Part shown: one piece after another, positions 1 to 7,883 of the stretch
How the letters are laid out: each line of letters starts with the position of its first letter
How positions within the stretch are numbered: the first letter of the stretch is position 1
Origin: Cesiribacter sp.
Lineage (GTDB): Bacteria; Bacteroidota; Bacteroidia; Cytophagales; Cyclobacteriaceae
Direction: 5' to 3'
Assembly: GCA_030147305.1 (NCBI GenBank)
Contig: JASLAE010000378.1
Coordinates: 1 to 21,298 of the forward strand
DNA length: 21,298 bases
Notes under the pieces: model-generated
What the model was told of the DNA's origin: nothing
The model's input: only the letters and a program-made list of their open reading frames with translations
Database searches by the model: none
Position numbers and translations under genes: made by a program

Positions 1-1
1 C

Positions 2-1318
2 AACTGCGTTAGTGGTCCTGTAACGCTTACCCTGGTGCTGGATAACTATCCGGCAGAGACCAGCTGGTCGCTTAAATCCGGCAGCACCACAGTAGCTTCC
101 GGAAGTGGCTATACGGCCAAGAACAGCACTGTGACCCAAACGTTCAATGTAGCTGCCGGTGCTTATACCTTCACCATCAATGATTCCTATGGCGACGGTA
201 TCTGCTGCTCTTACGGCAGTGGTTCCTATACGCTGAAAGATGCCAACAACAACATAGTTGCTACAGGGGGCAGTTTTGGATCTACCCAAAGTGTGCAGTA
301 TTGTACACAGGGAGCAGTTGCAGATACACAGGCCCCTACCACCCCTGCCAATGTTGCTGCATCCAGCATCTCCAAAAGCTCAGCGGCTATTTCCTGGAGC
401 GCTTCCAGCGATAATATTGGAGTTACCGGATATGAAGTATACTTAAATGGAACACTGAAGGCAACAGTAACCGCTACCTCTTATAACCTGACAGGTCTGG
501 CCGCCAGCACTTCTTACTCAGCATCAGTAAAAGCCAAAGATGCTGCAGGTAACCTGTCTGCCGCAGGCGCTGTAACCTTTACAACCCTTGCTAATTCGCT
601 TACCTACTGCGCTTCCAGAGGAAACTCTACCAGCGACGAGTGGATTCAGCGTGTGCAGTTTGGCAGCATTAACAACAGTTCTGGCGCCAATGGTGGCTAT
701 GCCGATTTTACAGGCCTGTCAGCCAGCGTCAATAAAGGCTCCAGCTATACTGTTACGATAACGCCGGGCTGGGCAGGCTCCAAGTATAACGAAGCCTATG
801 CAGTCTGGATTGACTTCAACCAGGATGGTGACTTTGCCGATTCCGGTGAGCGTGTTTACGTGCGCAGCAAAACCACTACATCACCTGTGGGCGGTAGCTT
901 TACAATACCAACAACTGCTGCTACAGGTGCTACCAGAATGCGGGTATCCATGAAATACAATGCAACACCTTCCTACTGCGAAACCTTTAGCTATGGTGAA
1001 ATAGAAGACTACACCGTTGTCATTGGCAGTGCAGCCAGAACCCTGAACATCGCGAAGGCAAACAGCCTTGACCTTAAGCTATATCCTAACCCTGCTACTA
1101 CAGAAGCTACGCTAAGCTTTACGCTTGCAGGCGAAACCCGCGATGTAAAACTAAGCATCTATGATATGCTGGGCCGCGAGGTTCACCAGAGAACTATTCG
1201 CCAGGTGAACGGCACCTATGAAGAAACCCTGGAACTGGACAGCTTTGAAAAAGGCCTCTACCAGGTGGTGATCATGGATGGTGATTCCAAACAAACGAAA
1301 AAGATCCTGTTGCAATAA
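2..1318 (+). CDS. Secreted multidomain protein with FN3, GEVED and T9SS type A sorting domains (3' part only)
   Basis: The reading frame is open to the left edge, so the N-terminus and any catalytic domain lie outside the window. Four modules are visible. The first (about nt 2-310) is a Cys-containing beta domain with the motif DSYGDGICCSYGSGSYTL, often found next to metalloprotease domains in Bacteroidota. A fibronectin type III domain follows (about nt 323-586). Next is a GEVED-type domain (about nt 608-1024) with the acidic motif WIDFNQDGDFADSGERVY and the closing GEIEDYTVVI. The last is a T9SS type A C-terminal sorting domain (about nt 1067-1315) with LYPNPATTEATL, LSIYDMLGREV and the ending KKILLQ. 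By family knowledge the product crosses the inner membrane by Sec and the outer membrane by the Por (type IX) system, where the sorting domain is removed. The enzymatic activity cannot be told from this part; a secreted protease is a guess from architecture. A GTG at 35 is only an internal codon. Confidence 0.85.
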   Translation, partial: NCVSGPVTLTLVLDNYPAETSWSLKSGSTTVASGSGYTAKNSTVTQTFNVAAGAYTFTINDSYGDGICCSYGSGSYTLKDANNNIVATGGSFGSTQSVQYCTQGAVADTQAPTTPANVAASSISKSSAAISWSASSDNIGVTGYEVYLNGTLKATVTATSYNLTGLAASTSYSASVKAKDAAGNLSAAGAVTFTTLANSLTYCASRGNSTSDEWIQRVQFGSINNSSGANGGYADFTGLSASVNKGSSYTVTITPGWAGSKYNEAYAVWIDFNQDGDFADSGERVYVRSKTTTSPVGGSFTIPTTAATGATRMRVSMKYNATPSYCETFSYGEIEDYTVVIGSAARTLNIAKANSLDLKLYPNPATTEATLSFTLAGETRDVKLSIYDMLGREVHQRTIRQVNGTYEETLELDSFEKGLYQVVIMDGDSKQTKKILLQ

Positions 1319-1343
1319 GGACTTATCTGCCTAAGGGAGAAGA

Positions 1344-1371
1344 GGCTGTATCGAAAGGTACAGCCTTTTTT
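1344..1371 (+). terminator. Rho-independent terminator after the T9SS-sorted protein gene
   Basis: The stem GGCTGTATC pairs with GGTACAGCC (one G-T pair) around a GAAA tetraloop and is followed by six T residues. It starts 25 bases after the stop of the upstream gene and points in its direction. Confidence 0.85.
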
Positions 1372-1443
1372 AATGGTGCAGAGGCAACGGATAATTGTTT
1401 TCTGTTTGTAATATCCTGGTCTGTTATCTTCTTTCGCAGATTA

Positions 1444-2574
1444 TCATTCGCCGGGTGAGTCGTCGTCTGTGATGCCTTTTTCAATCTTTTTCTCTGCCTC
1501 TGCCTGCGTATCTTCATCGGGTTGTGGCTGGGGCTGTTCTGCCCGCTCTTCTGGTTCGTAGCTAAGGCGGATCATGATGGGAAAGTGATCTGAACCAATG
1601 GAAGGCAGGCGCTGCATAGAGGCCAGTTTGAAATGCTGGGAATGAAAGACATGGTCCAGTGGCCACCGAAAAATGGGCCAACGGGCATGGAAGGTATTAA
1701 AAAAGCCCCGGCCCTTGCGCGGGTCCAGCAGTCCGCTCACTTCCTGAAAAAGTTCTGTGGTGGGAGACCAGGCCACATCATTGAAATCGCCCGCCACAAT
1801 GACACCCCCTTCTGCTAGCCTTTCCTTCGCCATTTTGCCAATTAGTACTATCTCTGCATCGCGCTCGCGGCTGTCGTCACTCTCGCCAGGTACCGGCGGC
1901 CTTGGGTGCACCACGTACAGGTAAACCCATTTACCCGAGTGCAGCTGAACCTTTGTTTCAACAGAAGGAATATCCGGCTCGAGCAGGTACATTACTTTTG
2001 TATCTTCCAGCGGCCGGCGAGAATACAGGTGCATGCCGTAGGTGTTATCTAACGGAAGCCGTACCACATGGGGAAAGCTCACCTCCAGCAGGTCCAGGCG
2101 CTCCTGCCAGACTGTGTCAGACTCCAGGGTTATTACAATATCAGGCTGCTCAGCTTCTATGATATCCATTAACCGTTCGTAATCTTTATTGTACTGCAGC
2201 ACATTAGATACCAGCAGGCTCAAAAAATCCGTGTCCTGTGGATCTCCCTCCGTTTGTTTTACCTGTACTGGCGCAAAAGGCGTATAAGGGAATGCTTTAT
2301 AGCCCTGGTATATTACAATGCCTGCCAGCGCCAGCATGAGCAGCCTTGCCCGCTTTAGCTTACGGTAGTAGAAAATATAATAAAACAGCAGGGCCACTAA
2401 GGCCAGGAAGAATGTCTGCAGCCGGGGATAATCCCAGATCCGTATCCACCAGCGGGAAGAAGGAAGTAACGGCAGCAGGGTTGCAACCACCACCAGCACA
2501 ATAAGCGCCCAAAGTAACAAGCGTAAAAGTGTACGCACAAAGCCCATAGTGCGCAAGTTATGGCATTTTATCAT
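1444..2574 (-). CDS. Membrane-anchored endonuclease/exonuclease/phosphatase family protein
   Basis: The 376-residue product has three N-terminal hydrophobic segments (about residues 12-34, 47-66 and 74-92), then an EEP (DNase I-like) domain from about residue 110. Family motifs are visible: SNVLQYN, the catalytic-glutamate region TLES near residue 150, GDFND at 262-266, and the C-terminal SDHFPI with Asp329-His330. These are the metal and phosphate-binding residues of Mg-dependent phosphodiesterases such as exonuclease III or DNase I. Substrate specificity cannot be inferred; Bacteroidota carry many such inner-membrane EEP proteins without known roles. The C-terminal tail beyond residue 340 is rich in Glu, Gln and Pro and probably disordered. 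The first ATG (2574) is used; a second Met nine codons later (2547) sits closer to the first hydrophobic segment and is equally possible. No Shine-Dalgarno sequence is visible at either. The gene is divergent from prfC. Confidence 0.85.
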   Translation of the reverse strand: MIKCHNLRTMGFVRTLLRLLLWALIVLVVVATLLPLLPSSRWWIRIWDYPRLQTFFLALVALLFYYIFYYRKLKRARLLMLALAGIVIYQGYKAFPYTPFAPVQVKQTEGDPQDTDFLSLLVSNVLQYNKDYERLMDIIEAEQPDIVITLESDTVWQERLDLLEVSFPHVVRLPLDNTYGMHLYSRRPLEDTKVMYLLEPDIPSVETKVQLHSGKWVYLYVVHPRPPVPGESDDSRERDAEIVLIGKMAKERLAEGGVIVAGDFNDVAWSPTTELFQEVSGLLDPRKGRGFFNTFHARWPIFRWPLDHVFHSQHFKLASMQRLPSIGSDHFPIMIRLSYEPEERAEQPQPQPDEDTQAEAEKKIEKGITDDDSPGE

Positions 2575-2632
2575 TAAGGAAACGTTTTAGGGGTAGATTT
2601 GGCAGAAGGAAGGGGCTATCAGAATTTTTTTG

Positions 2633-2640
2633 TACTTTTG
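2633..2640 (+). promoter_or_regulatory. Candidate -7 promoter element for prfC (TACTTTTG)
   Basis: TACTTTTG matches the Bacteroidota -7 consensus TAnnTTTG and lies about 100 bases upstream of the prfC start, in the divergent spacer. No TTTG -33 element is found at the usual 19-21 base spacing, so only half of the promoter is supported. Confidence 0.3.
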
Positions 2641-2740
2641 CCGGTTCTATATCAGGAACAGTAGCCTGCCCCGCAAATAGTGAAGATTGCTTAAAACTAC
2701 CGGGCGCAGGTAATCGCTCTTCCTACCTGGTTTATAATAA

Positions 2741-4318
2741 ATGATTGCTGAAGAAATAAAAAAACGGCGCACATTCGGGATAATCAGTCACCCCGACGCC
2801 GGCAAAACAACGCTTACGGAAAAGCTGCTCCTGTTTGGTGGTGCCATACAAAAAGCAGGTGCCGTAAAATCCAACAAAATCAAACAACATGCCCGCTCCG
2901 ACTGGATGGAGATCGAGAAGCAACGGGGTATTTCCGTGGCTACCTCGGTAATGGGCTTTGAGTACAGGGGCACCAAAATAAACCTGCTGGATACGCCTGG
3001 TCACGAAGACTTTGCCGAAGACACCTACCGCACCCTTACGGCTGTAGATAGTGTAGTGATGGTAATTGACTGTGTGAAAGGGGTAGAGCGGCAAACTGAA
3101 AAGCTGATGGAGGTATGCCGCATGCGCAATACCCCCGTGATGGTATTTATTAATAAAATGGACCGCGAGGGCCGCGACCCTTACGATCTGCTTGACGAGA
3201 TAGAAGAAAAGCTGAACATCCGGGTGAAGCCCCTGAGCTGGCCTATTGGTATGGGCAAAAGCTTTAAAGGGGTCTATAACCTGTACCTGAACCGGCTGAT
3301 GCTCTTTCAGCCCAGCCGCCCGGAACTGCAGAACGATGTAATTGAGATCCAGAGCCTGGATGATTCAAAGATTGACCGGGAGGTGGGAGAAAGCGCTGCT
3401 GGCCGACTGCGGGAAGAAGTATCGCTTGTAGAGGAGGTTTATCCTGAATTTGACCGCCAGGAATACCTGAACGGACAGGTAGCGCCCGTATTCTTTGGCA
3501 GCGCCGTGAATAATTTTGGGGTAAGGGAGCTGTTAGACTGCTTTATTGAGCTGGCGCCGCCACCAAAAGCCCGTGCTACCGAAGAGCGTTTGATTAACCC
3601 GGATGAAAAGGACTTTACCGGCTTTATCTTTAAGATTCACGCCAACATGGATCCCAAGCACCGGAACCGTATTGCGTTCCTGCGGGTGTGCAGCGGCAAG
3701 TTTGAGCGAAATGTTCCTTATCACCACGTACGCCTGGATAAGGCCTTCCGGTTTGCCAATACCACTGCCTTTATGGCGCAGGAGAAAGAGATAATAGACG
3801 AGGCCTGGCCTGGCGATATTGTAGGTCTTTATGATACGGGTAACCTGAAAATTGGCGATACCCTTTCATCCGGCGACAGATCTCTCTATAAAGGTATTCC
3901 CAGCTTCTCTCCGGAAATCTTCCGCGAAGTGGTAAACAAGGATGCCATGAAAACGAAGCAGCTGGAGAAAGGCCTCAGCCAGCTGATGGACGAAGGTGTG
4001 GCCCAGCTGTTTAGCTATGAGATGGGATCTCGGAAAGTAGTAGGAACAGTAGGTGCGCTGCAGTTTGAGGTAATTCAATACCGCCTGAAACATGAATATG
4101 GCGCCTCCTGCGATTTTGTAGGCACCAACCTCTACAAAGCCTGCTGGATCACGGCTACCAATAAAAAGAAGCTCGACGAGTTTGTTGATTCCAAGTATCG
4201 CTATATAGCCCGCGATAAAGATGGAAAACTGGTGTTTATGGCAGAGACGCGTGCCTGGCTCCAGATGGTGCAGGATAACTTTCCCGATATCCAATTCCAC
4301 TTTACTTCGGAATTTTAG
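2741..4318 (+). CDS. prfC: Peptide chain release factor 3 (RF3)
   Basis: RF3 is a translational GTPase that removes RF1 or RF2 from the ribosome after peptide release. The 525-residue product is close to the usual length (E. coli RF3 is 529). The GTPase motifs appear in order: P-loop SHPDAGKTT (16-24), switch I region EKQRGISVATSV, G3 DTPGHEDF, and G4 NKMD (138-141). Domains II and III follow, with the RF3-typical stretches GDIVGLYDTGNLKIGDTL and VGALQFEVIQYRLKHEYG. RGISVATSV, together with the absence of EF-G domains IV and V, separates it from EF-G, LepA and TypA. The ATG at 2741 gives the expected RF3 N-terminus. The gene stands alone, with a divergent gene upstream and a strong terminator 33 bases past the stop. 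Long reading frames antisense to it are judged to be shadows. Confidence 0.97.
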   Translation: MIAEEIKKRRTFGIISHPDAGKTTLTEKLLLFGGAIQKAGAVKSNKIKQHARSDWMEIEKQRGISVATSVMGFEYRGTKINLLDTPGHEDFAEDTYRTLTAVDSVVMVIDCVKGVERQTEKLMEVCRMRNTPVMVFINKMDREGRDPYDLLDEIEEKLNIRVKPLSWPIGMGKSFKGVYNLYLNRLMLFQPSRPELQNDVIEIQSLDDSKIDREVGESAAGRLREEVSLVEEVYPEFDRQEYLNGQVAPVFFGSAVNNFGVRELLDCFIELAPPPKARATEERLINPDEKDFTGFIFKIHANMDPKHRNRIAFLRVCSGKFERNVPYHHVRLDKAFRFANTTAFMAQEKEIIDEAWPGDIVGLYDTGNLKIGDTLSSGDRSLYKGIPSFSPEIFREVVNKDAMKTKQLEKGLSQLMDEGVAQLFSYEMGSRKVVGTVGALQFEVIQYRLKHEYGASCDFVGTNLYKACWITATNKKKLDEFVDSKYRYIARDKDGKLVFMAETRAWLQMVQDNFPDIQFHFTSEF

Positions 4319-4350
4319 AAGTGTATAGCATATTCAAGCTCAACTGTGCA

Positions 4351-4394
4351 TAAACAAAAGCGGCTGCCCTTTCCGGAGCAGCCGCTTTTGTTTA
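4351..4394. terminator. Bidirectional terminator between prfC and the PepSY-like gene
   Basis: A perfect 17-bp inverted repeat (4351-4367 with 4378-4394) has a GC-rich core (GCGGCTGC / GCAGCCGC) and A/T-rich outer ends around a 10-base loop. The outer ends provide a T-rich tract on each strand. It lies between two convergent genes and probably ends transcription from both sides. Confidence 0.88.
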
Positions 4395-4403
4395 TAGGAT
4401 CAA

Positions 4404-4856
4404 TTACTCCTGTAAGGGACGTTCGTTCACGAAATTACCCTTGCCATCAAAATCAAGCCGATAGCGCGCGCCACTCTTACTTTCCACGTCAATCTGGTAA
4501 CGGCTACCTTTAGGGTCATCGAATCGATATCCCTGCAGAAAACGGTAACCCTGGTGATTTTCATCCATGTATTGACGTGTAGATGGTCGCCAGTCTGCTT
4601 CCTGTACCTGGGTTTCGCTGCCCAGCCACTGCCCGTTCTCTCCAAAGCGGCTGAGGGTACGGCGGCCATCTTCGCTAAAAGTTGCTGTGTATTCACTACC
4701 AGACTGTTTCCAGTCTGCTTTTGCGGCATGCTGCGGGTACTTGGCCTGAAATTTAACGCTAACCCTACTGGGCGGAGTGGTCTGTTGTGCAAATATGGTG
4801 GAGCTGCTGAAGAGGACCAGGCCACTCAGCAGCATGATGGATGCCAAAGCTTTCAT
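4404..4856 (-). CDS. Secreted PepSY-like (DUF2874 type) protein
   Basis: The 150-residue product starts at the ATG at 4856, which places a standard Sec signal peptide at its N-terminus (MKALASIMLL..., cleavage likely after AQ near residue 24). An in-frame ATG at 4910 would add 18 residues in front of the signal and is less likely. The mature part shows the PepSY-like pattern twice: FQAKYPQHAAKADWKQSGSEYTA (first copy, ending in FSEDGRRTLSRFGENGQWLGSETQV), and a weaker C-terminal copy (YRFDDPKGSRYQIDVESK, then a Tyr/Leu/Asp-rich strand). Such periplasmic beta-lactamase-inhibitor-like folds are common in Bacteroidota, with largely unknown function. The gene is convergent with prfC across a shared terminator. 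No neighbour suggests a specific partner. Confidence 0.75.
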   Translation of the reverse strand: MKALASIMLLSGLVLFSSSTIFAQQTTPPSRVSVKFQAKYPQHAAKADWKQSGSEYTATFSEDGRRTLSRFGENGQWLGSETQVQEADWRPSTRQYMDENHQGYRFLQGYRFDDPKGSRYQIDVESKSGARYRLDFDGKGNFVNERPLQE

Positions 4857-4993
4857 AAAATATAGGATGGTTCTCACTATTATATGGTTCTGACAGAGAA
4901 AAGGTTGCATTGACCGTTCCGGCAGACCTCACTATTTATTTTGTAAATTCATATGCTCTGCCTATTTTAGGGCCTGTTAAATACCTGCAGAAC

Positions 4994-5173
4994 ATGTTAT
5001 CAATGGAAAATTTTTCACGCTACCTGGGCCTCGTAATTATTTTGATCGGCGCCATTGTACTTATTGTAGCCATGGCTATGGGCGAGCCCACCAATACAAT
5101 GTTGGGCATTGCTGCTATCCTGGCGGTAGTTGGTCTGCTTGTTCAGGTATTTATAGGCCGTTCCGTTGACTAA
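4994..5173 (+). CDS. Small two-helix membrane protein, function unknown
   Basis: The product has 59 residues if it starts at the ATG at 4994, or 56 from the ATG at 5003. An upstream in-frame ATG at 4910 would add a non-membrane leader (MTVPADLTIYFVNS...) that looks like untranslated sequence. Two hydrophobic helices are clear: RYLGLVIILIGAIVLIVAMA and, after the short polar turn GEPTNT, MLGIAAILAVVGLLVQVFIG. The C-terminus is a short charged tail, RSVD. I recognise no family. The gene stands alone between the divergent PepSY-like gene and the convergent coaE end, and a repeat structure follows it. Its length and hydrophobicity pattern support a real gene, but no function can be assigned. Confidence 0.6.
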   Translation: MLSMENFSRYLGLVIILIGAIVLIVAMAMGEPTNTMLGIAAILAVVGLLVQVFIGRSVD

Positions 5174-5243
5174 ACGGAGCACTAAGCGTTAGATATTTCC
5201 TGCAAAAATCATTACGGGCAAAAGCCGCTGAGTGTACGCACAG

Positions 5244-5307
5244 GCAATCCTGTGGCAGGCAAATATGCGGCATTCAATTTTGTTACAGGATTGCGTGCCG
5301 CATATTT
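5244..5307. repeat. Interleaved pair of perfect inverted repeats (A-B-A'-B')
   Basis: Arm A (GCAATCCTGT, 5244-5253) is perfectly complementary to A' (ACAGGATTGC, 5285-5294). Arm B (AAATATGCGGCA, 5261-5272) is perfectly complementary to B' (TGCCGCATATTT, 5296-5307). The arms interleave, so the two hairpins cannot nest. The B hairpin ends in a short T tract on the plus strand and could terminate the 59-residue membrane protein gene. The block begins 5 bases past the coaE stop on the other strand. Confidence 0.8.
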
Positions 5308-5312
5308 TGTAC

Positions 5313-5963
5313 CTATGCTGAGGTATGTTGCAGCTCGCCCCGCAGAAACTGACGGTGCAGGCGCAACACCTGGGGTATTACCAGCGTGCTATCGTCATTG
5401 ATGATTTTGTAGTGTGCTTTGCTCATTAGCTCCTCTTCAGGGAGCTGCCGCTGCATGATCTCTTCAACCTGTTGCCGGCTGCGGGCTGTATCACGCATAA
5501 GCGTTCGCCGTAAACGCAATGGTTTTGGGGCAGCAACGGCTATAATGGCATCCAGGCTTTTGTAGGCGCCAGATTCAAATAGCAAGGCCGCTTCCTTTAA
5601 GATGTAAGGCACCTGCTGCTGCTGTCCGTACCAGCTTTCAAAATCCAGCCCTACCCTGGGATGCACCAGGCTATTGAGCATGGCTAATTGCTCCGGCTTG
5701 TCAAAAACCTGGGCTGCCAGCCAGGTTCTGTTCAGGCTGCCATCTTCAAAATAAGCCTCCCGGCCAAACTGGTGCCTGATCTGTTCTACCAGTGCTGCAT
5801 CTTCTACCATCACGTGCCTGGCACGGCTATCGGCATCGTAAACAGGAATGCCCAGGGCAGCAAATACTTTACACACCGTACTTTTGCCTGCCCCAATGCC
5901 GCCGGTGATGCCGATCTTCAGGATTTGTGTGGCCGGATTACTATTGATTGGAGAGGTTTGCAT
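5313..5963 (-). CDS. coaE: Dephospho-CoA kinase
   Basis: CoaE phosphorylates the ribose 3'-hydroxyl of dephospho-CoA with ATP, the last step of CoA synthesis. The 216-residue product carries the P-loop GGIGAGKST at 21-29, the CoaE-typical VYDADSRARHVM right after it, LNSLVHPRVG, and the stretch KEAALLFESGAY. Length fits the family (about 200 residues). The first 14 residues are a short polar extension that overlaps the end of the YbbR-domain gene by 23 bases; no later Met precedes the P-loop strand, so the ATG at 5963 is kept. It is the last gene of the minus-strand operon that starts with nusB. No simple terminator follows; the interleaved repeats at 5244-5307 take that position. Confidence 0.95.
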   Translation of the reverse strand: MQTSPINSNPATQILKIGITGGIGAGKSTVCKVFAALGIPVYDADSRARHVMVEDAALVEQIRHQFGREAYFEDGSLNRTWLAAQVFDKPEQLAMLNSLVHPRVGLDFESWYGQQQQVPYILKEAALLFESGAYKSLDAIIAVAAPKPLRLRRTLMRDTARSRQQVEEIMQRQLPEEELMSKAHYKIINDDSTLVIPQVLRLHRQFLRGELQHTSA

Positions 5964-6921
5964 AGCGTACTTTAACAGCCACAGGCTCCAGCCTTATTCT
6001 ATCTGCCTGTGCCGGATAATTGCCTAGTTTCAGAGCAATGGTGGAGTCGGCACGGTTTAATTCCGCAAAGTCAGCTACCACGGTAAAGCTTCCCTGCATC
6101 AGCTTATCGGCCTCTGCTTTGCTAATCCAGTAGCTAACCCTGGCCACGCTATCGCGCAACTGCACATTACCTGTTACGGGAAAATTAAGCGGTCTTATAG
6201 GCACATTTCTGCTCAGTCTGCTGAATTCACGCACACCAAAGCTCACCTGCACTCCCTGGGGTTCTACCTCCACAATGCGCGACTCCAGCTCTGCGAGTGG
6301 CACCGTTTCCTGGTAATCTGCATTGATTTGCGTATCCGGCAAAAATAGCACAATACTATCAGCCAGTCCGTTGATGAAAGAAGTTGGCCCCGTAAATTTA
6401 ACCGAGTCGGGAACTACGGTAATAGGTGTAACAATGCGGTGTGCATCGGCCAGGGAAATAGAAGTACTGTCTATGTCTACCCTTACATTTTTAGAAACCT
6501 CCCGCTCTATGTCAATAAACAGGGTATCGGTGACTACATAATTAAGGCGTACTTCATTCAGCTGATCAGAAATAATAGCGCTTAAAGAAGATTTTGTGAT
6601 GTACTTCTGAGCAGTAGGGTTTTCCAGCAGAATCTGGATAGGATTTACCTTAAAGAGAATGGTCTTGCGGAGCAAATTCCAGCCGCCGCCAGATATTACA
6701 ATGCTTACCCTGCTGGGCAGCTCCTTTACGACCACCACACCCTGCTCGTCGTACAGGAACTCTACAGGATAGTTGATGCGGGTGGCATACTGTTTATTTA
6801 AGGCATTAAAAAACCAGAAAGTGGTAGCCCCAATAATACAAAGGGTTACCACTCTCCATTTACTTTTTTCAGAAGAAAAAAGCTTTTTTATTCTTCTTAA
6901 CAGTAGCTCACCTGATTTCAA
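5941..6921 (-). CDS. YbbR-domain (CdaR-like) membrane protein
   Basis: The 326-residue product has a short basic cytoplasmic N-terminus, one transmembrane helix (about residues 23-40, WRVVTLCIIGATTFWFFNAL) and an extracytoplasmic region of repeated YbbR beta domains. Typical segments are YPVEFLYDEQGVVVVKELPS and VVPDSVKFTGPTSFINGL. In Gram-positive bacteria CdaR (YbbR) regulates the diadenylate cyclase CdaA; in Bacteroidota a YbbR protein is commonly encoded beside yajC and coaE, and its role is not settled. No disA/cdaA gene is in view. The start is TTG at 6921, fused to the yajC stop as TTGA; no ATG or GTG fits the membrane helix, so coupling to yajC translation is likely. Confidence 0.85.
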   Translation of the reverse strand: MKSGELLLRRIKKLFSSEKSKWRVVTLCIIGATTFWFFNALNKQYATRINYPVEFLYDEQGVVVVKELPSRVSIVISGGGWNLLRKTILFKVNPIQILLENPTAQKYITKSSLSAIISDQLNEVRLNYVVTDTLFIDIEREVSKNVRVDIDSTSISLADAHRIVTPITVVPDSVKFTGPTSFINGLADSIVLFLPDTQINADYQETVPLAELESRIVEVEPQGVQVSFGVREFSRLSRNVPIRPLNFPVTGNVQLRDSVARVSYWISKAEADKLMQGSFTVVADFAELNRADSTIALKLGNYPAQADRIRLEPVAVKVRYANLSNQ

Positions 6922-7253
6922 GCCTCTGCCTTTTCTGTCTTTGGTGTACTAAATTTTTTACTGGCTTCTACAGAAATAGCCGATTTTTCAAAAGTTAGCT
7001 TGGTACCGCGGTCTACATCCAGCACCACAGCATCGTCCATAATTTCTACCACACGGCCATGCATGCCCCCAATGGTTACCACCCTGTCGCCACGCTTCAG
7101 CGAATCAACATAAGATTTATGCTGCTTTTGCTTGCGCTGCTGGGGCCGCACCATAAAGAAGTAGAAAATAATGATAATGCCGCCAATAAGGATGAGGTTT
7201 CCCCACCAGGCCTGAGGCGATGCATCTGCCTGTAGAAGTAATGTGCGTAACAT
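6918..7253 (-). CDS. yajC: Sec translocon accessory subunit YajC
   Basis: YajC is a small inner-membrane protein that associates with SecDF and the SecYEG channel. The 111-residue product has one N-terminal transmembrane helix (about residues 18-35, NLILIGGIIIIFYFFMV) directly followed by the family hallmark RPQQRKQKQH. Then comes the cytoplasmic SH3-like domain with LKRGDRVVTIGGMHGRVVEI and a C-terminal FEKSAIS segment. Length and motif order match the family. It starts 3 bases after the DUF1573 gene stops, and its stop codon overlaps the TTG start of the YbbR gene, consistent with one operon. Confidence 0.95.
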   Translation of the reverse strand: MLRTLLLQADASPQAWWGNLILIGGIIIIFYFFMVRPQQRKQKQHKSYVDSLKRGDRVVTIGGMHGRVVEIMDDAVVLDVDRGTKLTFEKSAISVEASKKFSTPKTEKAEA

Positions 7254-7256
7254 AAT

Positions 7257-7823
7257 TTAATTTCTTACTGGACCTTCTGTACTGGCTGCTGCAGCGGCTT
7301 TAGGCTCTACATTGCCTTTGATGGTAAGCTTTGTGATGGCCGGTTCGGTATTAGCCGTAACGGTAATGGTTTTGTTTTGAGCGCCAGGGCGGGTTGCACT
7401 ATCAAAGCGAACCTGAATTTCACCGGTCTGGCCAGGGGCTATCGGATCTTTGGGTTTGCTGGGCACGGTACATCCACAAGAGGCCGTAGCATTCTGCACT
7501 ATCAAAGGCACATCGCCTGTATTGGTGAATTTAAAGGTATGGGTTACCACGGCGCCTTCCTTAACGGTTCCAAAATCATGTACCGCTTCCTGGTACTCAA
7601 TTTTTGCCTTTGGTCCGTCCGCTACTACCTGATCAGAAACCAGCTGAGTTGACTGATTTGCTGTTGCAGGCTGATCGCTGATCGCTACCGGCTGCTTGCC
7701 ATTGTTGGCTTCCAGGGCAGCTACGCGTTGCTCAAGACGGTTCAGGCGGGAATCAGCATCGCCGTTGGTGCAGGCAGCAAACACTCCGGCTGCCGCTAAC
7801 ACAAGTAAGAAACTTTTTTTCAT
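7257..7823 (-). CDS. DUF1573-domain lipoprotein
   Basis: The 188-residue product begins with a lipoprotein signal (MKKSFLLVLAAAGVFAAC, lipobox Cys18). A short predicted coiled coil follows at about 22-40 (DSRLNRLEQRVAALEANN), then a polar linker. Residues 75-175 form a DUF1573 immunoglobulin-like domain with VHDFGTVKEGAVVTHTFKFTNTGD split around the usual positions. It carries the conserved SCGCTVP (Cys116, Cys118) and APGQTGEIQVRFD. Such proteins are abundant in Bacteroidota and presumed to sit in the periplasm or at the outer membrane; no activity is established. The Leu-zipper-like segment next to the lipid anchor suggests oligomerisation. It is 60 bases downstream of the isocitrate dehydrogenase gene and 3 bases upstream of yajC. 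Confidence 0.88.
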   Translation of the reverse strand: MKKSFLLVLAAAGVFAACTNGDADSRLNRLEQRVAALEANNGKQPVAISDQPATANQSTQLVSDQVVADGPKAKIEYQEAVHDFGTVKEGAVVTHTFKFTNTGDVPLIVQNATASCGCTVPSKPKDPIAPGQTGEIQVRFDSATRPGAQNKTITVTANTEPAITKLTIKGNVEPKAAAAASTEGPVRN

Positions 7824-7883
7824 GATTATTAGTGAATGGACTTTGCAAACTGCTCTACTAACGCAGGCTTTTCCCGATTAGTT

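Noticed and set aside
3866..4300. 144-codon open frame antisense to prfC
   Set aside because: It is a shadow of a strongly conserved gene, with no motif and no upstream signal.
4910..4993. N-terminal extension of the small membrane protein from the ATG at 4910
   Set aside because: The 28 extra residues precede a well-placed start and look like untranslated sequence.
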